Of a stretch of DNA of 6,577 bases, positions 1-6,531 are shown piece by piece; the stretch's first letter is position 1, and every line of letters starts with the position of its first letter. Origin of the DNA: Phycisphaerales bacterium (GTDB lineage: Bacteria > Planctomycetota > Phycisphaerae > Phycisphaerales > UBA1924). The DNA lies in contig JALOQT010000054.1 of NCBI GenBank assembly GCA_025453375.1, forward strand, positions 1-6,577, read 5' to 3'. The translations under genes were made by a program, and so were the position numbers. The notes beneath the pieces were generated by a model, which made no database searches, was not told the DNA's origin, and saw only the letters and a list, made by a program, of their open reading frames with translations.

Positions 1-1458
1 GTTGCCCTGCGGCACCAGCACGTAGCGAACCATGCCATCGGTGAAGACCGCCTGGATCGGCACCGTGAGCGTCGCGGGGACGCGGTCGAGCAGGATTTCG
101 GCCTCAGCCCGCATGCTGGGCTTGAGCAACTGCTGATAGTCCGAGTCGTCGAGCTTGATCTTGACGGTGTATTCGCGCAGGTTGGGGTCGCGCCAGCCGC
201 CGCTCTCGGCCAGCACGCCGACGGAGAGGACCTGGCCGTTGATCGAGCGGCCGCCCAGCGCGTCGACGCGGATCGTCGAGGCCATCCCTTGGCGGACGCG
301 CCCGGCGAGGCTCTCGTGAATTCGGACCGAGGCGACCATCTCGCTTGTGTCGGGCAGGACGATGAGGGACTGATTGCGCGTCACCTGGCGGCCGACATCC
401 AGGGCCGCTTCGTTGCCGCCGCCCCAGCGGTCGCGGTTGAGGCTCGTCGCGTAGACGACCAGGCCATCGATCGGGGCCTTGATGACGGCGCCGGCGAATT
501 GTTCGCGCAGTTTGGCGAGATTCTGCTCGCGCAGGCGCAGTTGCTCGCGCCGATTGGCCAGCTCGGCCTGGCGGCTGGAAAGCTGGCTTTCGCCGGTGCG
601 ACGGACGCGATCGAGCTTGGCCTGGGCCTCCTCGACGGCGCTGTTCTTGATCTTCTCGTCCTTGCCGAACTGGATATCTTCGTAGACGCGCTTGTTGAGC
701 TCGGCGGTTTTGAGATTCGCCTCGGCCTCGAGATAGGCCAGCTCGTCACGCTTGAGTTCGTCAGTCGACAGGAACCCCTCGGCGGCGAGGGTCTTGGCAC
801 GCTCGAAGCGGTCCTTGAGACGCGTCACCTCGCGATTGGCGCGGTCGAGGGCCAGGTCGAGGCTCTGGCGGCGGCTCTTGACGTCGCCCTCCAGCCACTG
901 GCGAAGTTCGAGCTTGGCGACTTCGACATCGAGCGTCGCCTGGCGGATGGAGCTTTCGTTGTCGGAGATCTGAATCGCGACCTGGTTCTCGCCCACCGCG
1001 ACATCGGCGCGAGCCGTCTCGACGCGGAGCTGCTCTTCGGAGAGTTGGCGTTCGATCTGCTCGCTGTTGAGGCGAACCAGCACATCCCCGGCGCTGACGC
1101 GTGAACCTTCGCGGACGATTTCGGTGATCGTCGTCGGCTGCTCCAGCGGGTTGCGGATCTCGACTTGGCGGGCGGCTTCGAGTTCGCCCGTCGCGGTCGT
1201 CGTCACGTCAAAGGGCATGACGGTGGCGATGGCGATCTCGGCCGAGCCGGCACGCGGAGGCTCACTGGGGCTGGAGCGGGCGGCGGGGGCCGCGGGCGCC
1301 GCCGCAGCCGGGGGGCGGCCGGCGGGGTTGGTGCCTGCGTTTGCACCGCCGCCGGCGGGTTGAGCCGCGCGGGCGGAGAGAGATGGCATGACCGAGGCGA
1401 TCGCCGAAGCCACGATGATCGCGGCGGCGAGATGGACACGCTGAGCACGGGTATTCAC
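1..1458 (-). CDS. MacA/HlyD-type periplasmic adaptor of an efflux pump (C-terminus cut off by window edge)
   Basis: Reading the minus strand from a GTG at 1458 gives 486 codons with no stop before the window edge. Residues 1-32 look like a signal peptide: an Arg-containing start (VNTRAQR), a hydrophobic Ala/Ile core and an ARAA site. A Pro/Ala/Gly-rich linker follows to about residue 75. Residues 87-130 (TGELEA, REGSRVSAGDVLVRL) form the first half of a lipoyl/biotinyl-like domain. Residues ~132-322 are charged, Ala/Leu/Gln-rich and mostly helical, as in the adaptor coiled-coil hairpin. AGAVIKAPIDGLVV (322-335) to SLIVLPD (364-370) is the second lipoyl half, and ~373-463 is beta-barrel-like. 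The family links an inner-membrane transporter to an outer-membrane TolC-like channel. The missing part should be the membrane-proximal domain. An in-frame TTG two codons upstream (1464) is an alternative start; neither has a clear Shine-Dalgarno. The frame is open back to 1578, but a terminator hairpin lies there, which favours the late start. MacA-like versus a general HlyD adaptor cannot be settled; the family call is firm. Confidence 0.92.
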   Translation of the reverse strand, partial: MNTRAQRVHLAAAIIVASAIASVMPSLSARAAQPAGGGANAGTNPAGRPPAAAAPAAPAARSSPSEPPRAGSAEIAIATVMPFDVTTTATGELEAARQVEIRNPLEQPTTITEIVREGSRVSAGDVLVRLNSEQIERQLSEEQLRVETARADVAVGENQVAIQISDNESSIRQATLDVEVAKLELRQWLEGDVKSRRQSLDLALDRANREVTRLKDRFERAKTLAAEGFLSTDELKRDELAYLEAEANLKTAELNKRVYEDIQFGKDEKIKNSAVEEAQAKLDRVRRTGESQLSSRQAELANRREQLRLREQNLAKLREQFAGAVIKAPIDGLVVYATSLNRDRWGGGNEAALDVGRQVTRNQSLIVLPDTSEMVASVRIHESLAGRVRQGMASTIRVDALGGRSINGQVLSVGVLAESGGWRDPNLREYTVKIKLDDSDYQQLLKPSMRAEAEILLDRVPATLTVPIQAVFTDGMVRYVLVPQGN

Positions 1459-1514
1459 GACCAATGGTAGTGACCGCCGCGAGCCGGGAAGGCCCGCCCA
1501 CTGTGCCGCCAGCG

Positions 1515-1550
1515 AATGATGAAAGGCGGACCCCCGCGAAGGGGGCCGCC
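1515..1550 (-). terminator. Rho-independent-like terminator of the exported-protein gene
   Basis: GGCGG plus CCCCC (1525-1535, with A1530 bulged) pairs with GGGGG plus CCGCC (1541-1550) around the five-base loop GCGAA, giving a ten-pair GC stem. In the minus-strand transcript the stem is followed by UUUCAUCAUU, a short, imperfect U tract. No T-rich run follows on the other strand, so it should act on leftward transcription. It lies 40 bases after the stop of the exported-protein gene and before the adaptor start, so the adaptor probably has its own promoter or depends on readthrough. Confidence 0.7.
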
Positions 1551-1589
1551 CGAAGAAGACGTAAATGAGACTTCGAAATCAACTGGCAC

Positions 1590-2813
1590 TTAGGCGCGGC
1601 GACGGCGAGCCGCCACCAGCCCGCCCAGGCCCAGCAGCGCGGCAGCGCCGGGGGTCGGGACGAAGTTCAGGTTGAACTGCGTAGTGATGAACGCCGTCGG
1701 GTTCAGGAGGGTGGTGTTGCTGAATGAGTAGGTCCGGTTGATGCTGACACCATCGAGGCCGAGCGAAGAGGCGATGCTCGGCGACCCGGATGCGACACCA
1801 CCAAACTGACCGACGGCGACGAAGTACTCACCGGCGTTGAAGAGGCTGGCGAAGCCGTCGCGACCGTCATAGGTCGAACCGGCGGCGCCATACGGACGAG
1901 TGCCTGCGGTTGTGCTGGTCGCACCGAACGTCAGGAGCGAGAGGTTGCCATTGGCATCGTCATCATCGGTGCCGACCAGCGCGAGCTGGCCATTGGACTG
2001 GCGATAGAAGATGTGAATTTCGCTGTCATCCGTGCTGGTCGAGTTAGCGTTGACGTTGGTGTCCAGGTCCAGCAGGAAGTTGGCGATGGAGTTGCCGGAG
2101 TTGCCCAGCGAGAAGCGGAACCACTGGAGCGGCGCAGCAGCGCTGGTCACGACGGCGGGGGAGTTGTAGGTGAAGGGGCCACCCGCATCGATCTGGCCGA
2201 GGTCGGTGAATGACGCGGGGGCGTTGGGGCCGGTCACGACATTCGACGGACCGTTGACATTGACGACGGGGTTGAGCACGACGCGCACGTTGGACCACAG
2301 GGCATTCGTGCCGCCAAAGGTCTGGCGATAGTTGACGAACAGCGGAGCCGAGCCACCAGCGTGGCCGCCGGTCAGCGATCCGGTCCAGAACAGGTTGGGA
2401 GTCGTGATCGATGAGGCGAGGGCGCCAATGGGGCCGGAAGTAGTGTTGCTCGCGCGGACGATATTGCCTGCGCCATAGATCGGCGTCGAGCCAGTGCCGG
2501 AGCCAGCGGTCGTCGAAAGCGTCGAGCGACCCTCGTTGGTCCACTGCAGCGACCCGTCATTCGGCGGCAGGGCGCCGTTGACGGCGGTGTAGTCGTACGC
2601 GATGAGGTACGACGTGTAACTTGCAGCGGGGATCGAGCCACCGGCGAGGGCGACGAGATCCTGGCTGCGCCAGAGCGTCGTCGTCGCGGCGGGCGACGGG
2701 TTGAACGCCGGGAAGGCGTACTGGGCCTGGGCGGCTGAGACGGCAGCAGATGCGGCCAGACCAGCAACAAACAACGAACGAGCGGATGACGTTAGACTCT
2801 CCTCCAAAATCAC
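1590..2813 (-). CDS. Exported beta-sandwich protein with a PEP-CTERM-like (PTPG) C-terminal sorting tail
   Basis: The longest reading is 407 residues from a GTG at 2813. Residues ~9-30 are a signal peptide (SSARSLFVAGLAASAAV, then AQA before QY). The mature part is rich in Ser, Thr, Asn, Gly and Ala and has no Cys, typical of secreted beta-rich proteins. Residues ~229-384 (WFRFSLGNSG, SEIHIFYRQSNGQLALVGTD, DDDANGNLSLLTFG, NAGEYFVAVGQF) resemble the DVUA0089-type/pre-peptidase C-terminal beta-sandwich domains, with an Asp-rich loop (283-286) that could bind calcium. The end (385-407) is VPTPG, a hydrophobic segment (AALLGLGGLV) and ARRRRA. This is the three-part layout of PEP-CTERM signals, which exosortase-type enzymes process for surface or matrix delivery, with PTPG replacing PEP. 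The N-terminal ~200 residues match nothing I recognise. The start is uncertain: a strong ribosome binding site sits inside this reading and points at an ACG at 2792 (386 residues, better signal peptide). The function of the mature protein is unknown; extracellular matrix or envelope display is the best inference. Confidence 0.85.
   Translation of the reverse strand: MILEESLTSSARSLFVAGLAASAAVSAAQAQYAFPAFNPSPAATTTLWRSQDLVALAGGSIPAASYTSYLIAYDYTAVNGALPPNDGSLQWTNEGRSTLSTTAGSGTGSTPIYGAGNIVRASNTTSGPIGALASSITTPNLFWTGSLTGGHAGGSAPLFVNYRQTFGGTNALWSNVRVVLNPVVNVNGPSNVVTGPNAPASFTDLGQIDAGGPFTYNSPAVVTSAAAPLQWFRFSLGNSGNSIANFLLDLDTNVNANSTSTDDSEIHIFYRQSNGQLALVGTDDDDANGNLSLLTFGATSTTAGTRPYGAAGSTYDGRDGFASLFNAGEYFVAVGQFGGVASGSPSIASSLGLDGVSINRTYSFSNTTLLNPTAFITTQFNLNFVPTPGAAALLGLGGLVAARRRRA
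2799..2805 (-). promoter_or_regulatory. Shine-Dalgarno sequence inside the annotated 5' end of the exported-protein gene
   Basis: The minus strand reads GGAGGAG here, followed by six bases (AGTCTA) and then the in-frame codon ACG at 2792-2790. It lies downstream of the only canonical upstream starts in frame (GTG 2813, TTG 2807), so it cannot serve them. Neither of those has a purine-rich site in front. The spacing matches that of the permease gene in this window (AGGAGG, six bases, ATG). Confidence 0.55.
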
Positions 2814-2835
2814 TCAAGACCACACCGGACGACCC

Positions 2836-2864
2836 GTTAGAGTCGACTGCACAAAAAGTGCGAA
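2836..2864 (-). promoter_or_regulatory. Weak sigma-70-like promoter candidate for the exported-protein gene
   Basis: On the minus strand TTCGCA (2864-2859) and TCTAAC (2841-2836) are separated by exactly 17 bases; each matches four of six consensus positions. It would start transcription near 2829, leaving a short leader to the ribosome binding site at 2805. The spacer contains one copy of a 20-bp direct repeat that could be an operator. Matches this weak occur by chance, so this is only a candidate. Confidence 0.25.
2843..2862. repeat. Direct repeat copy 1 upstream of the exported-protein gene
   Basis: The plus strand reads TCGACTGCACAAAAAGTGCG. It matches 17 of 20 bases with the copy at 2918-2937, same orientation, start-to-start distance 75 bp. 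This copy also contains a small inverted repeat (GCAC, five A, GTGC at 2849-2861). Its position in the spacer of the candidate promoter would suit a repressor or activator site. Confidence 0.5.
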
Positions 2865-2917
2865 CCTCCACCCCACAAGGGAATGGCGGACAGGGAACCG
2901 GCAGTTGGGATCTCCTC

Positions 2918-2937
2918 TCGACTGCAAAGAAAGTACG
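2918..2937. repeat. Direct repeat copy 2 upstream of the exported-protein gene
   Basis: The plus strand reads TCGACTGCAAAGAAAGTACG and differs from the copy at 2843-2862 at three positions. The first nine bases are identical; the changes break the GCAC/GTGC inverted repeat seen in copy 1. The non-coding setting between the decayed glycosyltransferase and the exported-protein gene fits either a pair of regulator sites or a short duplicated remnant. Confidence 0.45.
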
Positions 2938-3024
2938 CCTTGAGAACCCAGGCTTGTCCACAAAAGAGGAAAGAATCGGCGCACATTCTTCTTCGCGGAA
3001 GCTCGCGGCGGTGTCCCTTGATCC

Positions 3025-3779
3025 TCATAATCCTCGTTTTGACGTGTCTTTGCACTGCTCACCCCACACATTCGCCAGAACCTGCCCAAGCAACCGCGCA
3101 TGGGTCGCTGCATCGCACAGGGGTGAAGCTTGGAACTGCGAGCGGAGCGTCTGGTGAGCCTCGGCGAGGCGAGTGCGATTATCGGCGGGGGTACAGGCGA
3201 CTGTTACGAACTCGACCTCTTGACTGTGCGGCAAACTGCGGGACGCCTGCGCTGCGAAGCAGCGAAAGACCGACGCGCGACGCGTGTGAATCGCCAGCAA
3301 GGCTGACCACCGGCACACTCATGAGCAGGGCCTCGCACGCCGTCGTCGTGCCGTTGTCGGGGAATGGCTCGATGAACGTGGCGACCGAGTGCGACTGACG
3401 ATCAAGCAAACCCGGGCCGAGGCGGATCGTGCGATCGGGATTCGGATCGGTCTGCACCTTGGCAGGGGATTCGGAGATGGTTTGGGTGAGGAGTCGGCCG
3501 AAGTTTTGGTGGACTTGCAGCACGCGCTGGCGCGGAGAAGTGTGTGAAGCGTTGTGACAGAAGCACGCAAGTTCGGCAATGGCAAGGTTCGTTGGCGCAT
3601 CGAGCGGTGACGTCCGTCGAATCCAGCGCCACGAACGGATCGGCGATCGTCAGGACATCTTCGAATCGACCGGCTGATTCGTGGATCGAGCAGAGGTTGC
3701 GCAGCGCCTCGGCATTATCTTGCCTGGCGACGAGCACGCGGCCTGCAGTTGCTGCATCATCGCGGGACTTGGGCCGGCG
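3025..3779 (-). pseudogene. Decayed TPR / GT41 (SPINDLY- or OGT-like) glycosyltransferase gene
   Basis: Three consecutive minus-strand frames reproduce one family in the right order. Frame one (about 3779-3606) has a TPR-like helix pair (NAEALRNLCSIHESAGRFED, then VLTIADPFVALD). Frame two (about 3600-3225) has VLQVHQNFGRLL, then IRLG...DRQSHSVATFIEPF, which resembles the opening of the GT41 catalytic domain (usual form IGYVSPDFRxHSV). It runs straight into PDNGTTTACEALLMSVPVV and SLAGDSHASRVGLSLL, the UDP-binding region near the other end. Frame three (about 3225-3025) has EFVTVAC, LAEAHQTL, QASPLCDAATHAR and VWGEQC, the usual C-terminus, ending at TGA (3027-3025). So there are frameshifts near 3600 and 3225 and an internal in-frame loss of roughly 200 or more residues of catalytic core, joined near 'FIEPFP'. 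No in-frame ATG or credible ribosome site is present; a TAG closes the frame upstream at 3854-3852. Intact relatives add GlcNAc-like sugars to proteins using TPRs to bind them. This copy should be inactive. The family call is strong; the 5' limit is approximate. Confidence 0.8.
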
Positions 3780-3864
3780 GTGGGCTTGGGCATAGCCCGT
3801 ATCGTCGGCTGGAAAGGCGTGCCAGTCCAGCCGCCTTGGAACGGAGTGGGCCTAAGCCGGCGGA

Positions 3865-6531
3865 TTATCCGCGGCCGAGGGCCAGCAGTTCGCGTGGGCG
3901 TTTGGAGAGCAGGCCAAGGGCCGAGGGCAGGGCGGCGGCGAGGGTGATGGCGGTGACAACCAGCACGCTCCAGCCCATCGCGACCCAGGGGGGGCGGACG
4001 GCGAACTCGATGCCGATGCTTGAGGCGGTGACGACCTGCCCGCCCCAGGCGCCTTGCAGGCCCAGGGCGGTGCCCAGGATGGCGGCGGCGATGGCGATGA
4101 TCAGCCCCTCGCCCAGGACGAGCCGCGCGAGCATGCCGCGCGATGCGCCGTTGGCCCGCAGCACGCCAAACTCGAAACTTCGTGCCCGCACGCCGGCGAC
4201 GATGACGTTCGCCACGCCGAAGCAGGCGACAAGCATCGCGCCGATAGCGACCAGCGAGAAGACGCGCAGGGTGCCTTCGAGCATGGTGCGGATTTCGGTT
4301 TTCATGGCCGTCGCGGTGCCGCCGGCGAGGATGCCGGTGCCGCGGAGGTTGCGAATCGCACGCATGGTGTCGTCCGCATCGACACCGGGGTCAAAGGCGA
4401 TCTGCACGAGGTTCACACTGTCGTTGCCGAAGCGGGAGATGAGATCGCTGCGCGAGCCGAAGACGGAATTGACCGCCTGATCGACGTAATTCTCGCCGAT
4501 GTCGAAGAACTTGCTGGCGATATCCAGCCCCGGGCTGGTGACGACGCCGACGATCTGGAACTGGTGGCCGATGCCCTGGTGCTTAAGGGTGATGGTGTCG
4601 CCCACGCCCAGGCCGCGCGTGACGCGGAACTCTCTGGCAACGATGACCGCCCCGCCTCGCAGCAGCGCGGCTTTAGCGGTCTGCAAGTCACCCTCGATCC
4701 ACTGCACGCGCGTCATGGCGAAGAACGGCTCAGGCTCGAAAGCGAGGAAGGTGGTGCGGTAGCGTGTCAGGCCATCAATGCCGAAGGCGTCGGTCTCGAC
4801 GTTGAAGAGCGTCACGGCAGTCGCGTCGGCGACGCCTGGCACCTTGCGCACGCGGTCGGCGACATCTGGCCGCAGGCTCAGGCCGGTGACGAAGGCGTCG
4901 GGGAATGAAAGTTGGTCGAGCCAGGAATCCAGCACGCTTTTGCCATTGGTCCAGATGCTGATCAGCAGCGAGAGGCCGAGCATCATGCTGCCGGCGGTGA
5001 GGCCCGAGCGGACGGGCGTGCGGGTGACGGCGCGGGTGAGGATCGTCGCGCCGACGCGCGGGCTGCGGCCCAGGCGCAGCAGCGGTCCGACGATCGGCCC
5101 GAGCACGACGGCGACGCCGGAGGTCAGCGGCACGCTGAGCAGGAAATAGCCCGTCAGCACCGCGGGGGCGGCCAGCGGGGCATAGAGCCAGAAGAACGCG
5201 TCGGCGTTGGTGGGCGAGACGATCGGCCAGCCGCGCGTCGCGACGATCGTGGCGTGCAGGCCGATCAGCAGCAGACCGATGACCAGGCACAGGACCATCG
5301 CGCGGCGGGAGAGCGAGCGGGCCCGCGCGGCCAGGCCAGCCATCGGGCTGACGCGGCTGGCAACCCACGCGCTATACCCCGCGCCGACCATTCCCGCCAG
5401 CACGCTGCCCAGCACGCCCGCCAGCACGCCGGAGAGTGAGAAGACGAACCCTGCGGGCAGTTGGTCGGGAAATGAGTTGATCAGCCACCACGCGCCGAGC
5501 AGGCCGATGGGCACGCCGATCAGTGCGCCGATGGCGCCGACGATCGCGCCGGTGGCCAGTTGGCTCAGCGCGAGCTGCGCGCAGGTGCCGCCGACGGCGC
5601 GGATGATCGCCAGTTCGCGGAGCTTCTCCCCCACTGCTGTGGTCATGCCGGTGGCGATGATGAACCCGCTGGCGAGAAACGCGATGATCGAGGCGAGCAG
5701 CAGGCCGACATCGCCGCTCTGCTGGCTGCGCGTGAAGCCGGAGGTGATCTTTTCAGTCGGCTGCAGCAGCAGGCCGGTGGGGATCGTCGGGCGTTTGGCC
5801 TCGGCGATCGCCTCGGCCTTGGTCGAGTCGCGGAGTTTGACATCCAGTTCGTTGAAGGTCAGGCCGCCATCAGCGCTGAACCGCTCGGTGGCGCGGCTGA
5901 TGGTTTCCAGTTCGCCATAGATCGGCAGAATGTTCTTGAACAGTCCCGACAGTGGCGGGGGCTTGACGACGCCGACGACTTCCAGCCGCAGCGGCTCGCC
6001 AAAGCGCTGGACCTCGACAAACCCGCCGGGCTGGACGTCCAGTTCATCGCTGACGCGCTGGTCCAGCACGATACGGGGCTGGGCGCGGTCGGCGTCGGTC
6101 AGCCAGCGGCCGGCGAGCAGTTCCATCGGGCGAAGGGCCTGCTCACCGGCAGGCTCGACGCCATAGGCGATGACACGGACGCCCTTGGGCGGCAGGCCGA
6201 TATTGGTGCCCGAGGGCACGGATCGCAGGGCCAGCGCATCGACGAGGCGGCCGGTGGCGGCCTGCGTCTCGGGCCAGGTTCGCACGGTTTGCAGGATCGC
6301 CGCGTCGAACGCGGCCTTGCCCGGGTGGACGACGCGCAGGTCCGCCGCGCCGATCGTCGCTTCGATGCGCTGGGAGAAGCCTTCGTTGAGCGAGGCGATG
6401 GCCGAGCGGATGGCGACGACCAGCGCCGCGCAGAGCGCAACGCAGGCGACGAGCAGCGCGGTGCGCCCGCGCTTAGCCGACAAGCCGCTGATAGCCAGCC
6501 GCCACCATGGCGGCATTGCGCCGGCGAGCAT
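3865..6531 (-). CDS. ABC transporter permease, FtsX/MacB/LolC type with duplicated permease unit
   Basis: 888 residues, complete. A first membrane helix at ~24-44 leads into a MacB-like periplasmic domain (~45-272; ELLAGRWLTDAD, IVLDQRVSDELDV and LEVVGVV are typical). Three helices follow (~276-297, ~322-350, ~363-390). Residues ~411-480 hold two or three more helices, then ~511-527. A second periplasmic domain (~528-755; GAVIVAREFRVTRGLGVGD, FQIVGVV) precedes the last three helices (~757-780, ~805-828, ~849-872). Each permease unit has the cytoplasmic coupling motif of the family: EKLRELAIIRAVGG (302-315) and FEFGVLRANGASR (786-798). There is no ATP-binding domain, so a separate ATPase is needed, probably encoded just upstream outside the window. 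The family uses ATP to drive periplasmic conformational change, in efflux, lipoprotein release or peptidoglycan enzyme control; the substrate cannot be read here. The ATG at 6531 is preferred because AGGAGG lies six bases upstream; a second ATG at 6516 lacks this. The MacA-like gene further downstream is a possible partner but is not adjacent. Confidence 0.93.
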   Translation of the reverse strand: MLAGAMPPWWRLAISGLSAKRGRTALLVACVALCAALVVAIRSAIASLNEGFSQRIEATIGAADLRVVHPGKAAFDAAILQTVRTWPETQAATGRLVDALALRSVPSGTNIGLPPKGVRVIAYGVEPAGEQALRPMELLAGRWLTDADRAQPRIVLDQRVSDELDVQPGGFVEVQRFGEPLRLEVVGVVKPPPLSGLFKNILPIYGELETISRATERFSADGGLTFNELDVKLRDSTKAEAIAEAKRPTIPTGLLLQPTEKITSGFTRSQQSGDVGLLLASIIAFLASGFIIATGMTTAVGEKLRELAIIRAVGGTCAQLALSQLATGAIVGAIGALIGVPIGLLGAWWLINSFPDQLPAGFVFSLSGVLAGVLGSVLAGMVGAGYSAWVASRVSPMAGLAARARSLSRRAMVLCLVIGLLLIGLHATIVATRGWPIVSPTNADAFFWLYAPLAAPAVLTGYFLLSVPLTSGVAVVLGPIVGPLLRLGRSPRVGATILTRAVTRTPVRSGLTAGSMMLGLSLLISIWTNGKSVLDSWLDQLSFPDAFVTGLSLRPDVADRVRKVPGVADATAVTLFNVETDAFGIDGLTRYRTTFLAFEPEPFFAMTRVQWIEGDLQTAKAALLRGGAVIVAREFRVTRGLGVGDTITLKHQGIGHQFQIVGVVTSPGLDIASKFFDIGENYVDQAVNSVFGSRSDLISRFGNDSVNLVQIAFDPGVDADDTMRAIRNLRGTGILAGGTATAMKTEIRTMLEGTLRVFSLVAIGAMLVACFGVANVIVAGVRARSFEFGVLRANGASRGMLARLVLGEGLIIAIAAAILGTALGLQGAWGGQVVTASSIGIEFAVRPPWVAMGWSVLVVTAITLAAALPSALGLLSKRPRELLALGRG
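5393..5428. repeat. Three tandem 12-bp units inside the permease gene
   Basis: The plus strand reads CCCGCCAGCACG, CTGCCCAGCACG, CCCGCCAGCACG in succession. On the coding strand this is VLAG-VLGS-VLAG (residues 369-380) within a predicted membrane helix. The unit length keeps the frame, so gain or loss of a unit would change helix length by four residues without frameshift. Part of the similarity is expected from Val/Leu/Ala/Gly composition. Confidence 0.5.

Noticed and set aside
289..1104. Long open frame (271 codons) on the plus strand opposite the adaptor gene
   Set aside because: It is the mirror of a GC-rich coding sequence on the other strand. The protein is a run of Leu/Ala/Glu/Gly with no recognisable motifs, while the minus frame reads as a clear adaptor.
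1545..1580. Promoter-like TTGATT with 17-base spacer before the adaptor
   Set aside because: The matching -10 (TCTTCT) is poor, and transcription would begin just before a strong hairpin.
1459..1589. Extension of the adaptor to the full open frame (back to 1578)
   Set aside because: The added residues contain no good start codon, look unlike a signal-peptide n-region and would be encoded by the terminator hairpin.
2750..3398. Plus-strand frames across the leader and the decayed glycosyltransferase
   Set aside because: No family resemblance. The minus strand carries recognisable GT41 motifs in three frames, and the leader has no coding character.
3781..3864. Possible terminator between the permease stop and the decayed gene (CCGCC ... 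GGCGG)
   Set aside because: Only five pairs around a long loop and no T run on the minus strand.
3857..3875. Short palindrome CGGATAATCCG around the permease stop codon
   Set aside because: Stem too short to fold and no tail; likely chance.
3749..4908. Overlapping plus-strand frames opposite the permease C-terminal half
   Set aside because: Shadow frames of low-complexity Ala/Arg/Asp composition; the minus-strand permease explains the region.
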